From Polyodon spathula (Eukaryota > Chordata > Actinopteri > Acipenseriformes > Polyodontidae), in contig NC_054534.1 in assembly GCF_017654505.1 (NCBI RefSeq), positions 44,825,726-44,889,725 of the forward strand: a stretch of 64,000 nucleotides of DNA, given 5' to 3'. This document shows positions 1-9,978 of this stretch, piece after piece. How positions within the stretch are numbered: the stretch's first letter is position 1; every line of letters starts with the position of its first letter. The position numbers and the translations under genes were made by a program. The notes beneath the pieces are model-generated. The model searched no databases, was not told the origin of the DNA, and saw only the letters and a program-made list of their open reading frames with translations.

Positions 1-621
1 CACACCTGTAGTCTGTAACACCCCAATTCCTGGCTGATGAGGGACTGGTAAAAGAGAGCCTAAGAGCAGTCTTGTTTTAGCTTCACCTGAAAACAGAAAA
101 TTGAAATATAGGTACCGGTGGTAAAAGAAAAGCTGTGTTTCTTTGGGGTCTGAAAACCCCTATTTGCTACAGGGACTGGGAGGAACAGCCTATCCGTGCC
201 TAGGGCTAATCAACAGAGCCCTACCTGCAGGGCCGGAGTCTGGACCGGAGCTTATTAAAACACCCAGCTTAGAGTTCCAACCAGGGGTCGGAGACCAGTG
301 TGCCTGTTTAATCGAACAACAACTGGAATGAAACTTGCAGTTCTGGACGGACATTCAGGACAGCTATTGGCTTGGCTGTGCCGGGCGAAAACAACTCTTC
401 CACCAGCTGGCCATGGTTAACGCTCCAGTTGGTTTGCATCATCTTTTCTTTCTTTTGGTTATTTCTTTGAATCCTGTTTGAACTGATTATTGTTTTTTTT
501 GTTTTTTTTAATACGTCTTGCCAACGGGATTGTCGTTTCTGTTTTAAAAGTGAGCTTCAGTAAATACTTGTTTTAATTGGAAACACCTGTTTGCCTCTTC
601 TGTGTGACCCACCCGGTCACA
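1..621 (+). repeat. Probable 3' part of an LTR, cut by the window edge
   Basis: The segment ends in a U5-like stretch: a T-rich tract, then a pyrimidine-rich segment, then the terminus CCCGGTCACA at 612-621. Other LTRs in this window also end in GTCACA or GCCACA. The start would lie left of the window, so neither the paired terminus nor a target duplication can be seen. The 62-codon open frame at 143-331 has no recognisable domain and is not treated as a gene. Assignment as an LTR is an inference from terminal form only. Confidence 0.35.
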
Positions 622-1319
622 ATATATATCAGCTATCTCTTGTTATTTATATAGGAAGTAGGGGCTCAGAAGTGTATGCTTGCCTAGGGCCCCGTGATGG
701 GTTAATCTGGCCCTGACTGTGCAGTATGTGATTGGGATAAAAGCAATACACATTGCTCTTTTTCTGATTCATTCATTCACTGGGGGAACAATTTGTTCAG
801 TGTCTGTCTTTTTTTCATAATTTAATGGAAAGTACCTAATTTTTGGGGTGCGTTATCATGATACTTAAAGAAAGTATTACATTTTTTAATTACCTTGAAT
901 TTACTTAAATAATGTCTCTGTTTATTTATTTCCTTTGTCTGTGTTTTTGTCAGACTTTTTGTAGGTAGACAAAATCAGTGTTTATCAGGGCTTTTATTTA
1001 TTTATTCGGTCCAAAATATGAATTTATCTTTTTCTTCTGGTATTGCCCAAAACCTCTTCTGGAGTTTAATGTGTAGGCCCCATACAGTATCTCAGTATTC
1101 TACCTAACAGACAGGCAGAAAGGAGAGAATAAAATAAAGTCAGTTGCTGCAAGGAAATCTTTTCCCTGGCTGTAAGATGAAGTTTTGCTCACTGCCCGCG
1201 ACACCAGAAGAAATCCAATTTAACCAGTATAAGCAGGTCATGGGTTCAGTAAGTGGCTTCTTTTTTCAATTACTAGACAGATTTCAAAGGGGTTGGTAAT
1301 CTTACTGCAGGCATTAGTT
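622..1319. other. No gene seen
   Basis: AT-rich sequence without an ORF of note, a recognisable repeat or conserved coding similarity. Confidence 0.5.
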
Positions 1320-1786
1320 CTGGAAGCCGCCGCTCCCAGAGCCCAGAGGGGAGGAGCCGCCGCTCCCAGAGCCCAGAGAGGAGGAGCTATAGCCCAAGGA
1401 TACCTGCCTTGCACCGTTCAGGGATGACGCATCCGCATCGCCTGGGGTCGCCTGCTGCTCCGCATCGCCTGGGGTCGCCTGCTGCTCCACATCTCCTGGG
1501 GTTGCTGGTGTCTCCTTTTTGTTTTTTAGGCCTCCCGAGGGTCCGCTGCCGCCATTGCCGCCTCCGCCACGAGAGGGAGCCGGGCCGCCGTCATCGCCGT
1601 GCTACCTTGGAGATTCGGGGCCCCCTCAACCAAAGAAGTCTTGGGGGCTCCGATATCAACCCCGCCCACCACCACCCACCAAAACAGCCCACCCAAGGGA
1701 CATAATTGGACTCTTGGGGGGGGGTTGGGGGGGAAGGGGGGAGTTGGCCGATTGCGGCCGGTGTACGTTGTACATGGGGGGAGGTA
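1320..1786 (+). mobile_element. 3' internal end of a pol-less LTR element, with polypurine tract
   Basis: Two tandem copies of a roughly 36-bp GC-rich unit (1330-1386) are followed by repeats of CGCCTGGGGTCGCCTGCTG (about 1437-1500). This matches the repeat style inside the complete element at 5013-7894. The last bases before the LTR are a purine run (about 1773-1786) in the polypurine-tract position. The open frames here come from stop-poor GC-rich repeats and are not convincing proteins. No 5' part of the element is visible upstream. Confidence 0.55.
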
Positions 1787-2218
1787 TGTGGCAAAGCACA
1801 GCTCTGCTCTTTAGAAATTGGCAGGGATGGGGTTAAATTCCCCTACCTGCCTGGGTTCATTGTGTTCAGGTGGCTGGGGTTGATTAAATGATTTGTTTAA
1901 TTAACGATCAATCAGCACCCAGCCACCTGACATAAAAGGAGGCCTCTGCTTCCCATTAGAGAGGAGGGAGCTGAGGAAGCAGGTTGGTGGTTTGTTGTGG
2001 TATTTTTGAAAGTTTGAAATTTTTGAATCCAGTGAAGGCATTGCCCAGCCTGGAAACCTTTATTTTTGTGAATTTTGTTTTTTGTTTTATTTGTGTTTAA
2101 AGATTTTTTGTTTTGCCCTTGTGCACCTGTATTTTTGTTTATTTATAATAAAATTAGTTTTTTTTTTTTTTAACTACAGACTGTTTTTGGGCATCTATTC
2201 ACTCGCCAGCCTGCCACA
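1787..2218 (+). repeat. LTR, family A, plus strand
   Basis: 432 bp bounded by TGTGGCA and TGCCACA. Internal order fits an LTR: U3, then a TATA-like ACATAAAAGG near 1930, then a GTGAAGGCATTGCCCAGCCTG block near 2031-2051, an AATAAAA polyadenylation signal near 2147, a poly-T tract and a U5 ending CACTCGCCAGCCTGCCACA. A second copy of the family lies on the minus strand at 23013-23432. No target duplication is seen, as expected for a 3' LTR of a truncated element. Confidence 0.8.
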
Positions 2219-2689
2219 TACACACTTTCTATAGACTACATATTTCATATTCGGTTAAGTGTATGTCTATAATGATGTCTATGTAACCAGTTGTTCACTG
2301 CAGTGCTATCTACCATGTGCACACATCTGTTTTTGTTTTAGGACACTGTTTGGCAGGGCGTGTAGATTTTACAAAAATTCGAAGCAAACACCAAAGTGAA
2401 TAAAGAGAATAAACCCCTATGGGAAGTTCATATTTAATTGTCAAAGGGCTTCGGTTTTAGATCATTTATTGGCTCTAAAAGAAAACGTTTCCTGAAGCCA
2501 TTAAATACATGCAGTACTTAACTGTTTATTGCAACATTAGTTTTGGGGTGTTCAAAGTGATTTTCTAGAAATAATTCAGCATTAATAATTTAGTACTTGC
2601 TTCCAAGTCTGCTCTGCTTGTTGTCTTTGGAATACTCTCTGGCCTTGTCCATACTTTAAACTGGCTTAAAAGTGTTAAATACTGTTAGC
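2219..2689. other. No gene seen
   Basis: AT-rich sequence without recognisable coding or repeat structure. Confidence 0.5.
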
Positions 2690-3054
2690 GTCTACACTGC
2701 GCAATGTTTAAGATCGTACTTGTGACTAGGACTCAAGACAAGTAATGTTAAAACTTTACAATGCATTAATAAGACCTTGTCTAGAATATTGTGTTCAGTT
2801 CTAGTCACCTCGCTACAAAAGGATATTGGTGCTCTAGAAAAACTGCAAAGAAGAGTGACCAGAATTATCCTGGGTTTAAAAGGCATGTCATATGCAGACA
2901 GGCTAAAAGAATTGAATCTATTCAGTCTTGAACAAAGAAGATGATCTGATTCAAGTATTGACAATGTCAACCCAAGGGACTTTTTTGACCTGAATAAAGA
3001 AACAAGGACCTGGGGTCACAAATGGAGATTAGATAAAGGGGCATTCAGAACAGA
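2690..3054 (+). pseudogene. CR1-like LINE fragment, C-terminal end of reverse transcriptase
   Basis: Plus-strand translation in broken frames resembles the vertebrate CR1/L2-type LINE tail: a VRPxLEYC-type stretch (2770-2805), LEKLQRRVTRIILGLKGMSYADRL (2833-2906), LNLFSLEQRR, then VNPRDFFDLNKETRTWGHKWRL (2967-3037). The frame is interrupted between LEQRR and the DFFDL block. The same segment occurs inverted and more diverged at 12652-13210. The copy stops abruptly where the next LINE begins. Confidence 0.75.
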
Positions 3055-3097
3055 AAATAGGAGTAAAGTAAAACTCACCTCAGGACAGACAAGGCAG

Positions 3098-3585
3098 AGA
3101 CTCAGGGGGCATCACTGTGTGGTATAGAGAGAAGCTCAACAACTATATCTCTCCAATAAAGAGAGGGGAGACACACATATGGCTCAAAATTAAAGATGAA
3201 ATGCTACACCAACAACAAGATACATACCTGTGTGCTGTTTACATGCCACCCTCAGACTCCCCCTAATTGAAAGAGGAGGCATTCAAGAACCTACAAACAG
3301 AAATGAGCTATTTCCAGACTCTAGGCTCTGTGCTGGTGTGTGGAGACCTCAATGCCAGGACTGGCAGAGAGACTGAGTACATCAGCACAGAGGGGAACGA
3401 ACACGTAGTGGGGAGCGCCTCCCTGTACCACACACCCATGACCACCCAAAGATACAGCACCGATAGTGTGGTCAATAAGAGCGGGAAGCAGGTCCTACAT
3501 CTCTGTAAAGGCCTGGGTCTGTACATCGTTAACGACAGGACCAGGGGGGACTCTCTGGGGAGATTCACAAGACTGAAAACATGTT
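3098..3585 (+). pseudogene. LINE endonuclease domain (APE/EEP), partial
   Basis: The translation contains GISVWYREKLNNYI (about 3100-3140), LCAVYMPPSD (3228-3260) and then LVCGDLNARTGRETEYI (3334-3384), the GDxNA motif of APE-type LINE endonucleases. It continues with a conserved NKSGKQVLHLCKGLGLYIVND block and RGDSLGRFT (3472-3570). The N-terminal catalytic residues are not present, and the reading frame has a stop near 3266. This enzyme class nicks target DNA for target-primed reverse transcription; the copy cannot be functional. Confidence 0.75.
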
Positions 3586-3639
3586 AAACAGTTTTCAGTC
3601 TACAGAATATGGAACCAATAAAATAGTAGTAAATATAGC

Positions 3640-4640
3640 AATCAAAATACTAAATGGAATATTTGAAGACCAGAGTTATGGTATTCCAGAGGAAAGCTAG
3701 ATCTCAGGGAAACAAGCACAACTTCAGTGGCAATAACACCCTGGAGCACTGCTCCAGCTACACATACCTGGGTCTCACAATTAGCGCCTTACAGACATTC
3801 AGCCTGGCTGTAAAAGCATTCAAGGAAAAAAACACACATAGCCTTCTATGAAATAAAAAAAACATTTCTTTAAAATCAACAAGAATTTGTTTAAAAAATT
3901 GGTTAACAAGAATTTGATAAAAAAAATCTTTAACAGTATACGCCAACCTATCCTACTGTATGGCAGTGAAGTTTGGGGAGCAACCATAAACAGTAACCCT
4001 AAAAACTGGGACAAAAGCCCAACAGAAACATTCCACATGGAATTCTGCAAAAATATCCTCCAAGTATATCAAAATGCCCCAAATGATGCGTACCAAGCCG
4101 AACTGGGTGTTTTTCCCCTTATTAGCCCAATACAAAAGAGAACAGCCAAATTCTGGGCCCATCTGAACCAGGCCGACACACAGAGTTACCACCAAAAAAC
4201 ACTGCTGAGCAACCAGCTGTCCCTAGAGACAGACCCCTGTTCCAGCCTGTACTAAAACTAACACACTGCAACGAGAACAATGACATCATGCAGAATACAA
4301 AAAACACATCCTTTAAACAAACTGACAAATCTCTAAAAAATAAATACATTGAAAATTGGAACAATTATATTATATCCCAAAGAAAACTAGAATGTTATTA
4401 AATCCTAAACGGAGAAATTCAATTGGCAGATTACCTAATCATAGTTAAAAATGCTAAGGAAAGACAAACTAAATACAGACCCAGGGACCACAGCCTAGCC
4501 ATCGAAACCGGCTGACACAAATAGTCCTGGGCAGCAAGAGAACACAGGCTGTGCTGCCACTGTGAATTAGGAGAGGTAGAAACAGAGATGCATTTCCTTT
4601 TGTCCTGCTCTAAATACAAACAAATAAGGGACAATAGCTA
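3640..4640 (+). pseudogene. LINE reverse transcriptase C-terminal region, partial
   Basis: Fragments in shifting frames read KTRVMVFQRKARSQGNKHNF and SYTYLGLTISA (3663-3790), then the open frame 3887-4255 with IRQPILLYGSEVWGA, WDKSPTETFHMEFCKNIL and AELGVFPLISPIQKRTAKFW. A final HCELGEVETEMHFLLSCSKYK block (about 4558-4620) is the Cys/His-rich tail known from these LINEs. The fingers and palm, including the YxDD site, are absent. Confidence 0.75.
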
Positions 4641-4860
4641 ACAAAAATGTTTGTAAATATGAGAGGGGGGTAATGTTGTGTTTCTGAATGTGGGAGGGGG
4701 ATTGCTGAGTTTCTATATATTGAGTTATTATATTTATTTATTTTTTCTATGTATTATTTTTTCTGCTCTTTCAATGAGGTGTTTATTTTCTATATTGTAA
4801 TATTCATGTCTATATTCAATACTCATGTCCTGCCAATAAAACAGATTTTCAATTTTAATT

Positions 4861-5007
4861 TGATAACCCTGTGAGAATAAATTGGTGATCTACAGCAAAC
4901 ACCCCACAAACCTTAGGTTTAGATTATTGCTGTGTGCATTTAAAGTTATGGTCAATACCCCACAAACCTTAGGTTTAGGGTTAGATTATGAAATAAAATT
5001 AGTTTTG
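4861..5007. repeat. Short direct repeat
   Basis: The string CACCCCACAAACCTTAGGTTTAG-like occurs twice about 57 bp apart (near 4900 and 4957). Nothing else is seen before the target duplication of the next element. Confidence 0.4.
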
Positions 5008-5012
5008 GTACC

Positions 5013-5597
5013 TGTAACAGGGCAAGCAGCCCTGTACAGTGTTTATTTTTAGAACTGAGTCTCCCCCTCCGCCCCTGTGTTATTTTGTCATGATGTATTA
5101 TGAATTATTTATTGAATTTGTTATTGGTATGATGCCGTAGCTGTGCGTGCATTTGTTTTATTATTGTTTTTATGCTGAAACGTGTTCTGCATAAAAGAGG
5201 CATAAAAAAGGTGAGGTTAATCTTGTGCAGGAGGTGGCCATCTCTCGAATTAATTAAGTGATTCATTTGTTGCTGGTCACCTGTATATAAGCCTGCAACT
5301 CTCTGCACTCTGGGTCGGGTGTTTGAGAGGAGGAACAAAAGGAGCAAGAGAGAAATTGAAAACAAAACTAAACTAATATAGGATCAGTGAAGGCGATTGC
5401 CCAGCCTGACCTGGGTTTTGTTATTATTATTGTGTTCATGATTTGTTTTATTTCTAAACTTTTATTTTGCTCTGAGGAGTGTTTTCTGTTTAAACATATA
5501 TTTATTTTTGTCTTTAAATAAACGGCGTGCAGCACGTCTTTGAACTGCAGTACCTGGTTTGTTTTTCTTCCTGCATTCTGGCCTGACGTCACCACTC
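5013..5597 (+). repeat. 5' LTR of the 5013-7894 element
   Basis: Aligns by eye with 7274-7894. Promoter-like CTGTATATAAGCCTGC lies near 5280-5296, and TTTAAATAAACG near 5513-5524 carries the polyadenylation signal. Homology to the other LTR runs to CACCACTC at 5597. The final GCCAGCCTGTCA of the 3' LTR is not found here; the sequence instead goes into AAGCACAGC. The repeat extends about 13 bp less than its partner. Confidence 0.85.
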
Positions 5598-5689
5598 AAG
5601 CACAGCTTCCAACTCAGACCAGAGAGGTGCTGCAGAATTTTTTTGCTTCATTTTTATTACAACTTTTTGGAGTGAGGAGGATAGAGGAA

Positions 5690-5776
5690 TCTTCGTGGTG
5701 CCTGCACTTAACCGAGGTGAGGCACTACAAGTGCTCCCCAGAGGCCACCTCTCCAGAGAAAGAAGGAGAGGTATGA
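5690..5776 (+). pseudogene. Degenerate gag zinc-knuckle remnant
   Basis: The frame ending at 5776 contains WCLHLTEVRHYKCSPEATSPEKEGEV. It keeps the spacing of a CCHC gag knuckle (first Cys, Gly/Glu-Val-x-His, last Cys) but the second Cys is replaced. The related minus-strand element reads WCLACGEFGH at the equivalent place. No capsid sequence lies upstream, because the 5' LTR begins almost at once. Confidence 0.45.
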
Positions 5777-5876
5777 GAGCTAGCTGAGGGACCCCAGTGC
5801 TCCCCTGTGGCTAAGAACAGAGGGGAAACATCTGCTGGGAGACTGGGAGAGGATATCCAGGGCTAATATCCAGATC

Positions 5877-6398
5877 GTGGACTGGGTCTACGAGGAGCAG
5901 GAGAGAGGGGACACGGACCTGGAGTGGAAGGAGCCCAAACGTCCTGCGCCTGCGTGGGAGGAGCTTGAATGTCCTGCGCCTGAGTGGGAGGAGCCCGAAC
6001 GTCCTGCACCTGAGTGGGAGGAGCCCCAGTGTCCTGCGCCTGAGTGGGAGGAGCCTGAATGTCCACAGCCCAAGAGGGTGAAGTCGGTGCATCCACAGCC
6101 CAAGAGGGTGAAGTCGGTCTATCCACAACCCAAGAGGGAGGAGTCTGTGCATCCACAGCCCAAGATGGGAGAGTCAGTGTGTCCACAACCCAACAGGGGA
6201 AAGGCCGAACGTCCACAGGCCAGGCACCCACCAGCAGAGGGAAAATACCTGCTGGTTCCGCTCTGCCATGGGAGGACTGCTTGCAGCTCCCACCTCCACC
6301 ACCCAATGGAGAGGAGCAGGAGCTGCTTCTCCCTTCATGACAGGACAGACCAGGACAAGAGACTGGCGGTCTCCAGCCCCCTTTGCATAGGCTGCTGA
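5877..6398 (+). CDS. Low-complexity gag-derived ORF with EWEEPERPAP repeats
   Basis: A 173-codon open frame. Residues about 16-62 are repeats of a Trp-Glu-Glu-Pro-Glu-Arg-Pro-Ala-Pro unit, each about 10-12 residues (30-36 bp). Residues about 62-110 are repeats of Pro-Gln-Pro-Lys-Arg-Val-Lys-Ser-Val. The rest is not recognisable. Several other frames on both strands stay open over the same repeats, so openness alone is weak evidence for translation. It may be the tail of an ancestral gag polyprotein. No function is assigned. Confidence 0.35.
   Translation: MDWVYEEQERGDTDLEWKEPKRPAPAWEELECPAPEWEEPERPAPEWEEPQCPAPEWEEPECPQPKRVKSVHPQPKRVKSVYPQPKREESVHPQPKMGESVCPQPNRGKAERPQARHPPAEGKYLLVPLCHGRTACSSHLHHPMERSRSCFSLHDRTDQDKRLAVSSPLCIGC
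5925..6215 (+). repeat. Imperfect tandem repeats inside the LTR element
   Basis: First block: about five copies of a 36-bp unit containing GAGTGGGAGGAGCC and CGTCCTGCGCCT (5925-6060). Second block: about five copies of a roughly 30-bp unit containing CCACAGCCCAAGAGGG (6061-6215). Confidence 0.85.
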
Positions 6399-6599
6399 GC
6401 GGAGCAAGGGGGAAAACTGCTGGATCGCAGCGGCTGCAGAGAAGGCCATAACCAGCACCACAGCTAGACCTGGCTCCCCTCCTGCAGTCGCCTCCAGAGG
6501 GTCCGCCATCACCCCCCGAGGGACCGCTGCTGCCTTGTCATGCATCGCCTGGTGATGCCAGTTTGCATCGCCTGGACCTGTCTGGGTCTCTTTTATATC

Positions 6600-6900
6600 C
6601 CCTAGGGTTGCCAAAGGTCCCGCTTTGCCTGGGGATGCATGTGTCTCCTTTGCTTCTCCTAGGGTTGCTGAGGGCTCTGCTTTGCCTGGGGTCGCTGAGG
6701 GCTCTGCTTCACCTGGGGTTGCTGCCTGCTCTGCTTTGCCTGGGGTCGCTGCCTTGCTTCTGTCACCTGGGGGGCTGCTGCCTGGTTTGCATCACCTGGG
6801 GCTGTTGCTTGGCTTGCATTCCTCAGGGTAGCAACGGGTCTTGCTTCGCTCGGGGTTGCGGCCAGTCTTGCTTCGCCTGGGATCGCTGCTAGTCCTGCAG
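6600..6900 (+). repeat. Tandem repeats of a GCCTGGGGTCGCTG unit
   Basis: Roughly eight diverged copies of a unit of about 27-33 bp containing TTTGCCTGGGGTCGCTG. Similar units lie before the LTR at 1787, linking the two interiors. Confidence 0.8.
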
Positions 6901-7221
6901 AACCACAGGAAGCAGCGGGGCTAGTGCCTCAGAAAAGGGGGCTGCCGGCTACAAAGAAGGGGGGAGAGGTCAGGAGATCAGCTCCATGACAGCGAGGCCG
7001 GAGGCCCACCAGAGGGCGCTGACCTCCACGGAGAGGGGGAAGGTCAGGAGACCAGCTCCCCCTGCTGCAGTCCAGCTAGAGCCCAGGAAGAGGGAGCCTC
7101 CAGCCAGGAAGTCATGGGGGGACGAGGACCACCCACCACGGCCCCCCCCATGGAATATTCCAGACCCCTCTTCCGGGACTTTGAGACTGAGGGGGGAGGT
7201 GGCCGTGTGTGCTTTGCACAA

Positions 7222-7269
<48 letters not shown>
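7222..7269 (+). repeat. 48-bp G homopolymer at the polypurine-tract position
   Basis: Uninterrupted run of G four bases before the 3' LTR, preceded by GTGTGCTTTGCACAA. In LTR retrotransposons a purine tract here primes plus-strand DNA synthesis. The exact length in raw sequence may be uncertain. Confidence 0.85.
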
Positions 7270-7270
<1 letters not shown>

Positions 7271-7273
7271 ATT

Positions 7274-7894
7274 TGTAAGGTGAGCAGCCCTGTGCAATTG
7301 TTATTTTTAGAATGTGGTCTCCCTCTCCGCCCCTGTGTTATTTTGTATTGATGTATTATTATTTATTGTATTTGTTATTGTTATGATGGGGTAGCTGTGT
7401 GTGCATTTGTTTTTTTATTGTTTTGCTTTTATGTTGAAATGTGTTCTGGCAGAGGTGAGGTTAGTAAACTCATTCTTGCCAGGAATGATTAAAAACCTCA
7501 TGCAGAAGGTGGCCATCTCCTGATTTACTTAAGTGAATAATTTGTTGCTAAATCGGGAGATGGTCACCTGCATATAAACCTGCAGCTCTCTGCACTCTGG
7601 GTGGTGTTCGAGAGGCGGAACGAGAGGAGCAAGAGAGAAAACAAAACTAAACTAATATAGGATCAGTGAAGCCGATTGCCCAGCCTGACCTGGGTTTTGT
7701 TATTATTATTATTGTGTTTGTGATTTGTTTTATTTCTAAACTTTTATTTTGCTCTGTGAGGAGTGTTTTCTGTTTAAACATTTTATTTATTTTTCTCTTT
7801 AAATAAACGCAGCAGCACGTCTTTGAACTGCAGTACCTGGTTTGTTTTTCTTCCTGCATTCTGGCCTGATGTCACCACTCGCCAGCCTGTCATA
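7274..7894 (+). repeat. 3' LTR of the 5013-7894 element
   Basis: 621 bp. CCTGCATATAAACCTGCAG near 7567-7586 is TATA-like. CTTTAAATAAACGCAG near 7797-7812 holds the polyadenylation signal. U5 ends GGCCTGATGTCACCACTCGCCAGCCTGTCATA. It differs from the 5' LTR by many substitutions and a short insertion near 7465-7490, so the insertion is old. Confidence 0.85.
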
Positions 7895-7899
7895 GTACC

Positions 7900-8660
7900 T
7901 AAATTCATCACCCTTATCATGTGATCAAACTGCAGCATATAATGATGATGTCTAGTACGAGATGCGCAAGCAGCACTATCCTGTGTGTGCTGCCAGTGAG
8001 AGCTACACTCTGCGAGTCTGCTTTCTGCAGCAATATCCCTCTCCTGCAGGCGTGCAGGTTTATTTACAGGTACATGAACCCCACGTGATGCTACCATCAA
8101 TGGCATCTCACGTGGGACATACAGTCCAGCGTACAAAAGGCAAAATAAAACACTGTACAAAAACTATAAAATAAAAGGGGCCATGAAAACGGCTTGCGCT
8201 ACTTCTAAGATCCCACTTATTCACCTTGCTCGCATCAATCCCTGAATTAATCTTCTCTCTTCAAAACTAAACAAACCCAACTCCGGCTACTCGCCCTGAC
8301 GTCGGCAGTTTTGGTTTCTTTACGTTCTGATCCCAGGTCACTCGCATGGCAATAAGAGGATTACAGTGAGATCATTAGTCTGTTTGTCCAGGTAGCAGGG
8401 ACGGTGTTGAGCCCATTGTTTGGCTTTGCAGCGGTCCTGAGGTAAAAAAAATATGACCTTTTTATACCTGACCCCCACTGGAAAACACCTACCTGCTGAT
8501 TATCCACAGCTGACAATCACACACACCAGGCAGGCTCTCCCAGGAGCGTCAGGTACTACATTCATTATTTACAATAAGTATAATAAACATTTTTACACAA
8601 AACTATTTACAATACAATTACACAAAACACACTCATATGCAGGGCTCCTGCCCTGCCACA
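7900..8660 (-). repeat. LTR-like fragment, minus strand, left limit unclear
   Basis: Read on the minus strand, the right edge begins TGTGGCAGGGCAGGAGCCCTGC at 8660, resembling other LTR starts here. A TATA-like AGGTATAAAAAGG follows near 8455-8467. No matching terminus or target duplication was found on the left. No convincing protein is encoded. Confidence 0.35.
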
Positions 8661-8700
8661 GCCCTATATTCAAATATAAACAGTGTTTAGCTTATGTTTA

Positions 8701-9171
8701 GTTCCCTTTCAATTTGAAAATAACCATCAATGTATGGGACATTGTCGTCAGGAAGTAGGGATTGGCTGAGATTCATAGCAAAGTTGGCGATAGGCCTCTG
8801 CGCAAGCTGACGTGTAAGCCCGCCCCCCTGGGAGCTTACTATACGCAGCGCTCAGAGACTCTCTTCCTCTTTTGTCTTCAGCATCGGTAGTGGTAGGTAC
8901 TAGAGCTTGTAACTGACTGTACTCATTTAAGCTTAGGCTTGATAAGCTGGTTTTTGCCCCTTCTCCGAGTTTATTTCAGTTGCACTTATTACTGGTAAAT
9001 TTTGGTTTATATAATTGTGTATATATATTTTATATATTACTTTATATATTCCTTCACGCTTTCCTTCGTCATCACGTTTTTGTTTACCCTCGTGGTCTTC
9101 GTCTTTTCTTAATTATATATTATTCTATATTTATTGTGTGTTTTTTGGGTTCTGTATATATTATATATATG

Positions 9172-9216
<45 letters not shown>

Positions 9217-9725
9217 ATATATATATATTAGGACGCACGTCGTTGGCTTTGGCCACGTGTGCATTGCAGCCTCGATCTTGCCTGGCTAGAACGCGTGTGT
9301 GTGGAGTCTGCTCTGCAGCCCTATGTAAATCTTTCCACTGCTGTGTGTTCCCCACCGCGTGGTAGCTGTACGGCCTGCCCTACAGTCAATACAGTAAACT
9401 AAGCACTTGCTGCAGCGTCCCAAAAAAAAAAAAAAAATAATAAAGATCCCTTTTCACCATTAAGAAGACGACCACCAAGCACATACTCCCTTAAGCACCA
9501 AGGTAAGTATCCACCAAATAAGACACTGTACCAGCACTAGCGTCTTCACTCTGCAGGTCAGCTGACGCTTAGACGTCTCATGCTAGCGTCTCGATGTTCA
9601 GTACACGCACTCTGCGTGGTGTCAGCACTTCAGGGCTTGGTGCAGCGCTTCCGCGCTTGGGACTAGGCGCTTGGTGCTCGACGCTTCAGCGCTTCCGCGT
9701 TTCGGCGCTCGGTGCTCGACTCGCA
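8701..9725 (+). mobile_element. Left end of a DIRS-type retrotransposon, plus strand
   Basis: Begins GTTCCCTTTCAATTTGAAAATAACCATCAATGTATGGGA, which matches, inverted, the right end of the minus-strand DIRS element at 48900-49029. The shared run includes TGACGTGTAAGCCCGCCCCCCTGGGAGCTTACTATACGC (8808-8846). A TA microsatellite and then GCTTCGGCGCTCGG-like leader repeats follow in the same order as in that element. No gag, RT or recombinase remains, because the copy is cut at about 9725 by the LTR element. Confidence 0.8.
9154..9230. repeat. TA microsatellite in the DIRS leader
   Basis: Alternating TA with a few breaks. An equivalent TA tract sits at 48647-48717 in the minus-strand DIRS copy. 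Confidence 0.9.
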
Positions 9726-9956
9726 CACCCTGAGTATGTGAAAACATGCTGCTTTTATGCAGCTGTACTGAGACTCGATTGATAATCAATCTTTCAATTG
9801 GAGTCGTTTCGGTACAACTGCATGTGAATTAATAAAATGCAATTCCATTTTAAACACTCGTGTTTACACAGACCCGTTTATATCCTGTGTACCAATGACT
9901 ATACACCAACATTAACACACAACATATAATACACACAGGGGCGGGCACTTTGCCAC
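9726..9956 (-). repeat. Partial 3' LTR, family B
   Basis: Minus strand starts TGTGGCAAAGTGCCCGCCCC at 9956 and matches the first part of the LTR at 11606-12192. It ends near CACATACTCAGGGTG at about 9726, where the rest of the LTR is lost. Confidence 0.8.
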
Positions 9957-9961
9957 ATATA

Positions 9962-9978
9962 CCCCCCCCCCCCCCCCC
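9962..9978 (-). repeat. 17-bp G-run (C on plus strand) at the polypurine-tract position
   Basis: It lies five bases before the 3' LTR of the minus-strand element. The preceding minus-strand bases GTGTGCTTTGCACAAG are identical to those before the 48-G run at 7222. Confidence 0.85.

Larger units (their letters stand above)
3055..4860 (+). mobile_element. APE-type non-LTR retrotransposon (I/Nimb-like), internally deleted
   Basis: An apurinic-type endonuclease segment comes first. After a junction near 3590-3640 the sequence resumes in the C-terminal part of the reverse transcriptase ORF, so most of the RT catalytic domain is missing. The 3' UTR has T-rich sequence and ends with CAATAAAACAG followed by an AT-rich tail near 4860. 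The clade is inferred from the sequence following the RT and is uncertain between I, Nimb and related groups. Confidence 0.7.
5008..7899 (+). mobile_element. Complete pol-less LTR retrotransposon with 5-bp target duplication
   Basis: The element (5013-7894) begins TGTAACAGGG and ends AGCCTGTCATA. It is flanked by GTACC at 5008-5012 and 7895-7899, so the boundaries are firm. Two LTRs of about 600 bp enclose about 1.65 kb of interior. The interior has a degenerate gag zinc knuckle just inside the 5' LTR, two blocks of tandem repeats, and a G-run of 48 directly before the 3' LTR. No protease, reverse transcriptase, RNase H or integrase is encoded, so it must have relied on enzymes from another element. 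The 3' terminal A-T-A is probably a mutated ACA. Confidence 0.85.

Noticed and set aside
143..331. Possible small exon or peptide
   Set aside because: No conserved domain, no splice context, and the surrounding sequence looks like an LTR.
5811..6614. Minus-strand frames opposite the EWEEPERPAP repeats
   Set aside because: Shadow frames of the repeat array in a plus-strand element.
9015..9365. Tyr/Ile-rich ORFs across TA repeats (also at 48481, 52779, 57494)
   Set aside because: Translated microsatellites.
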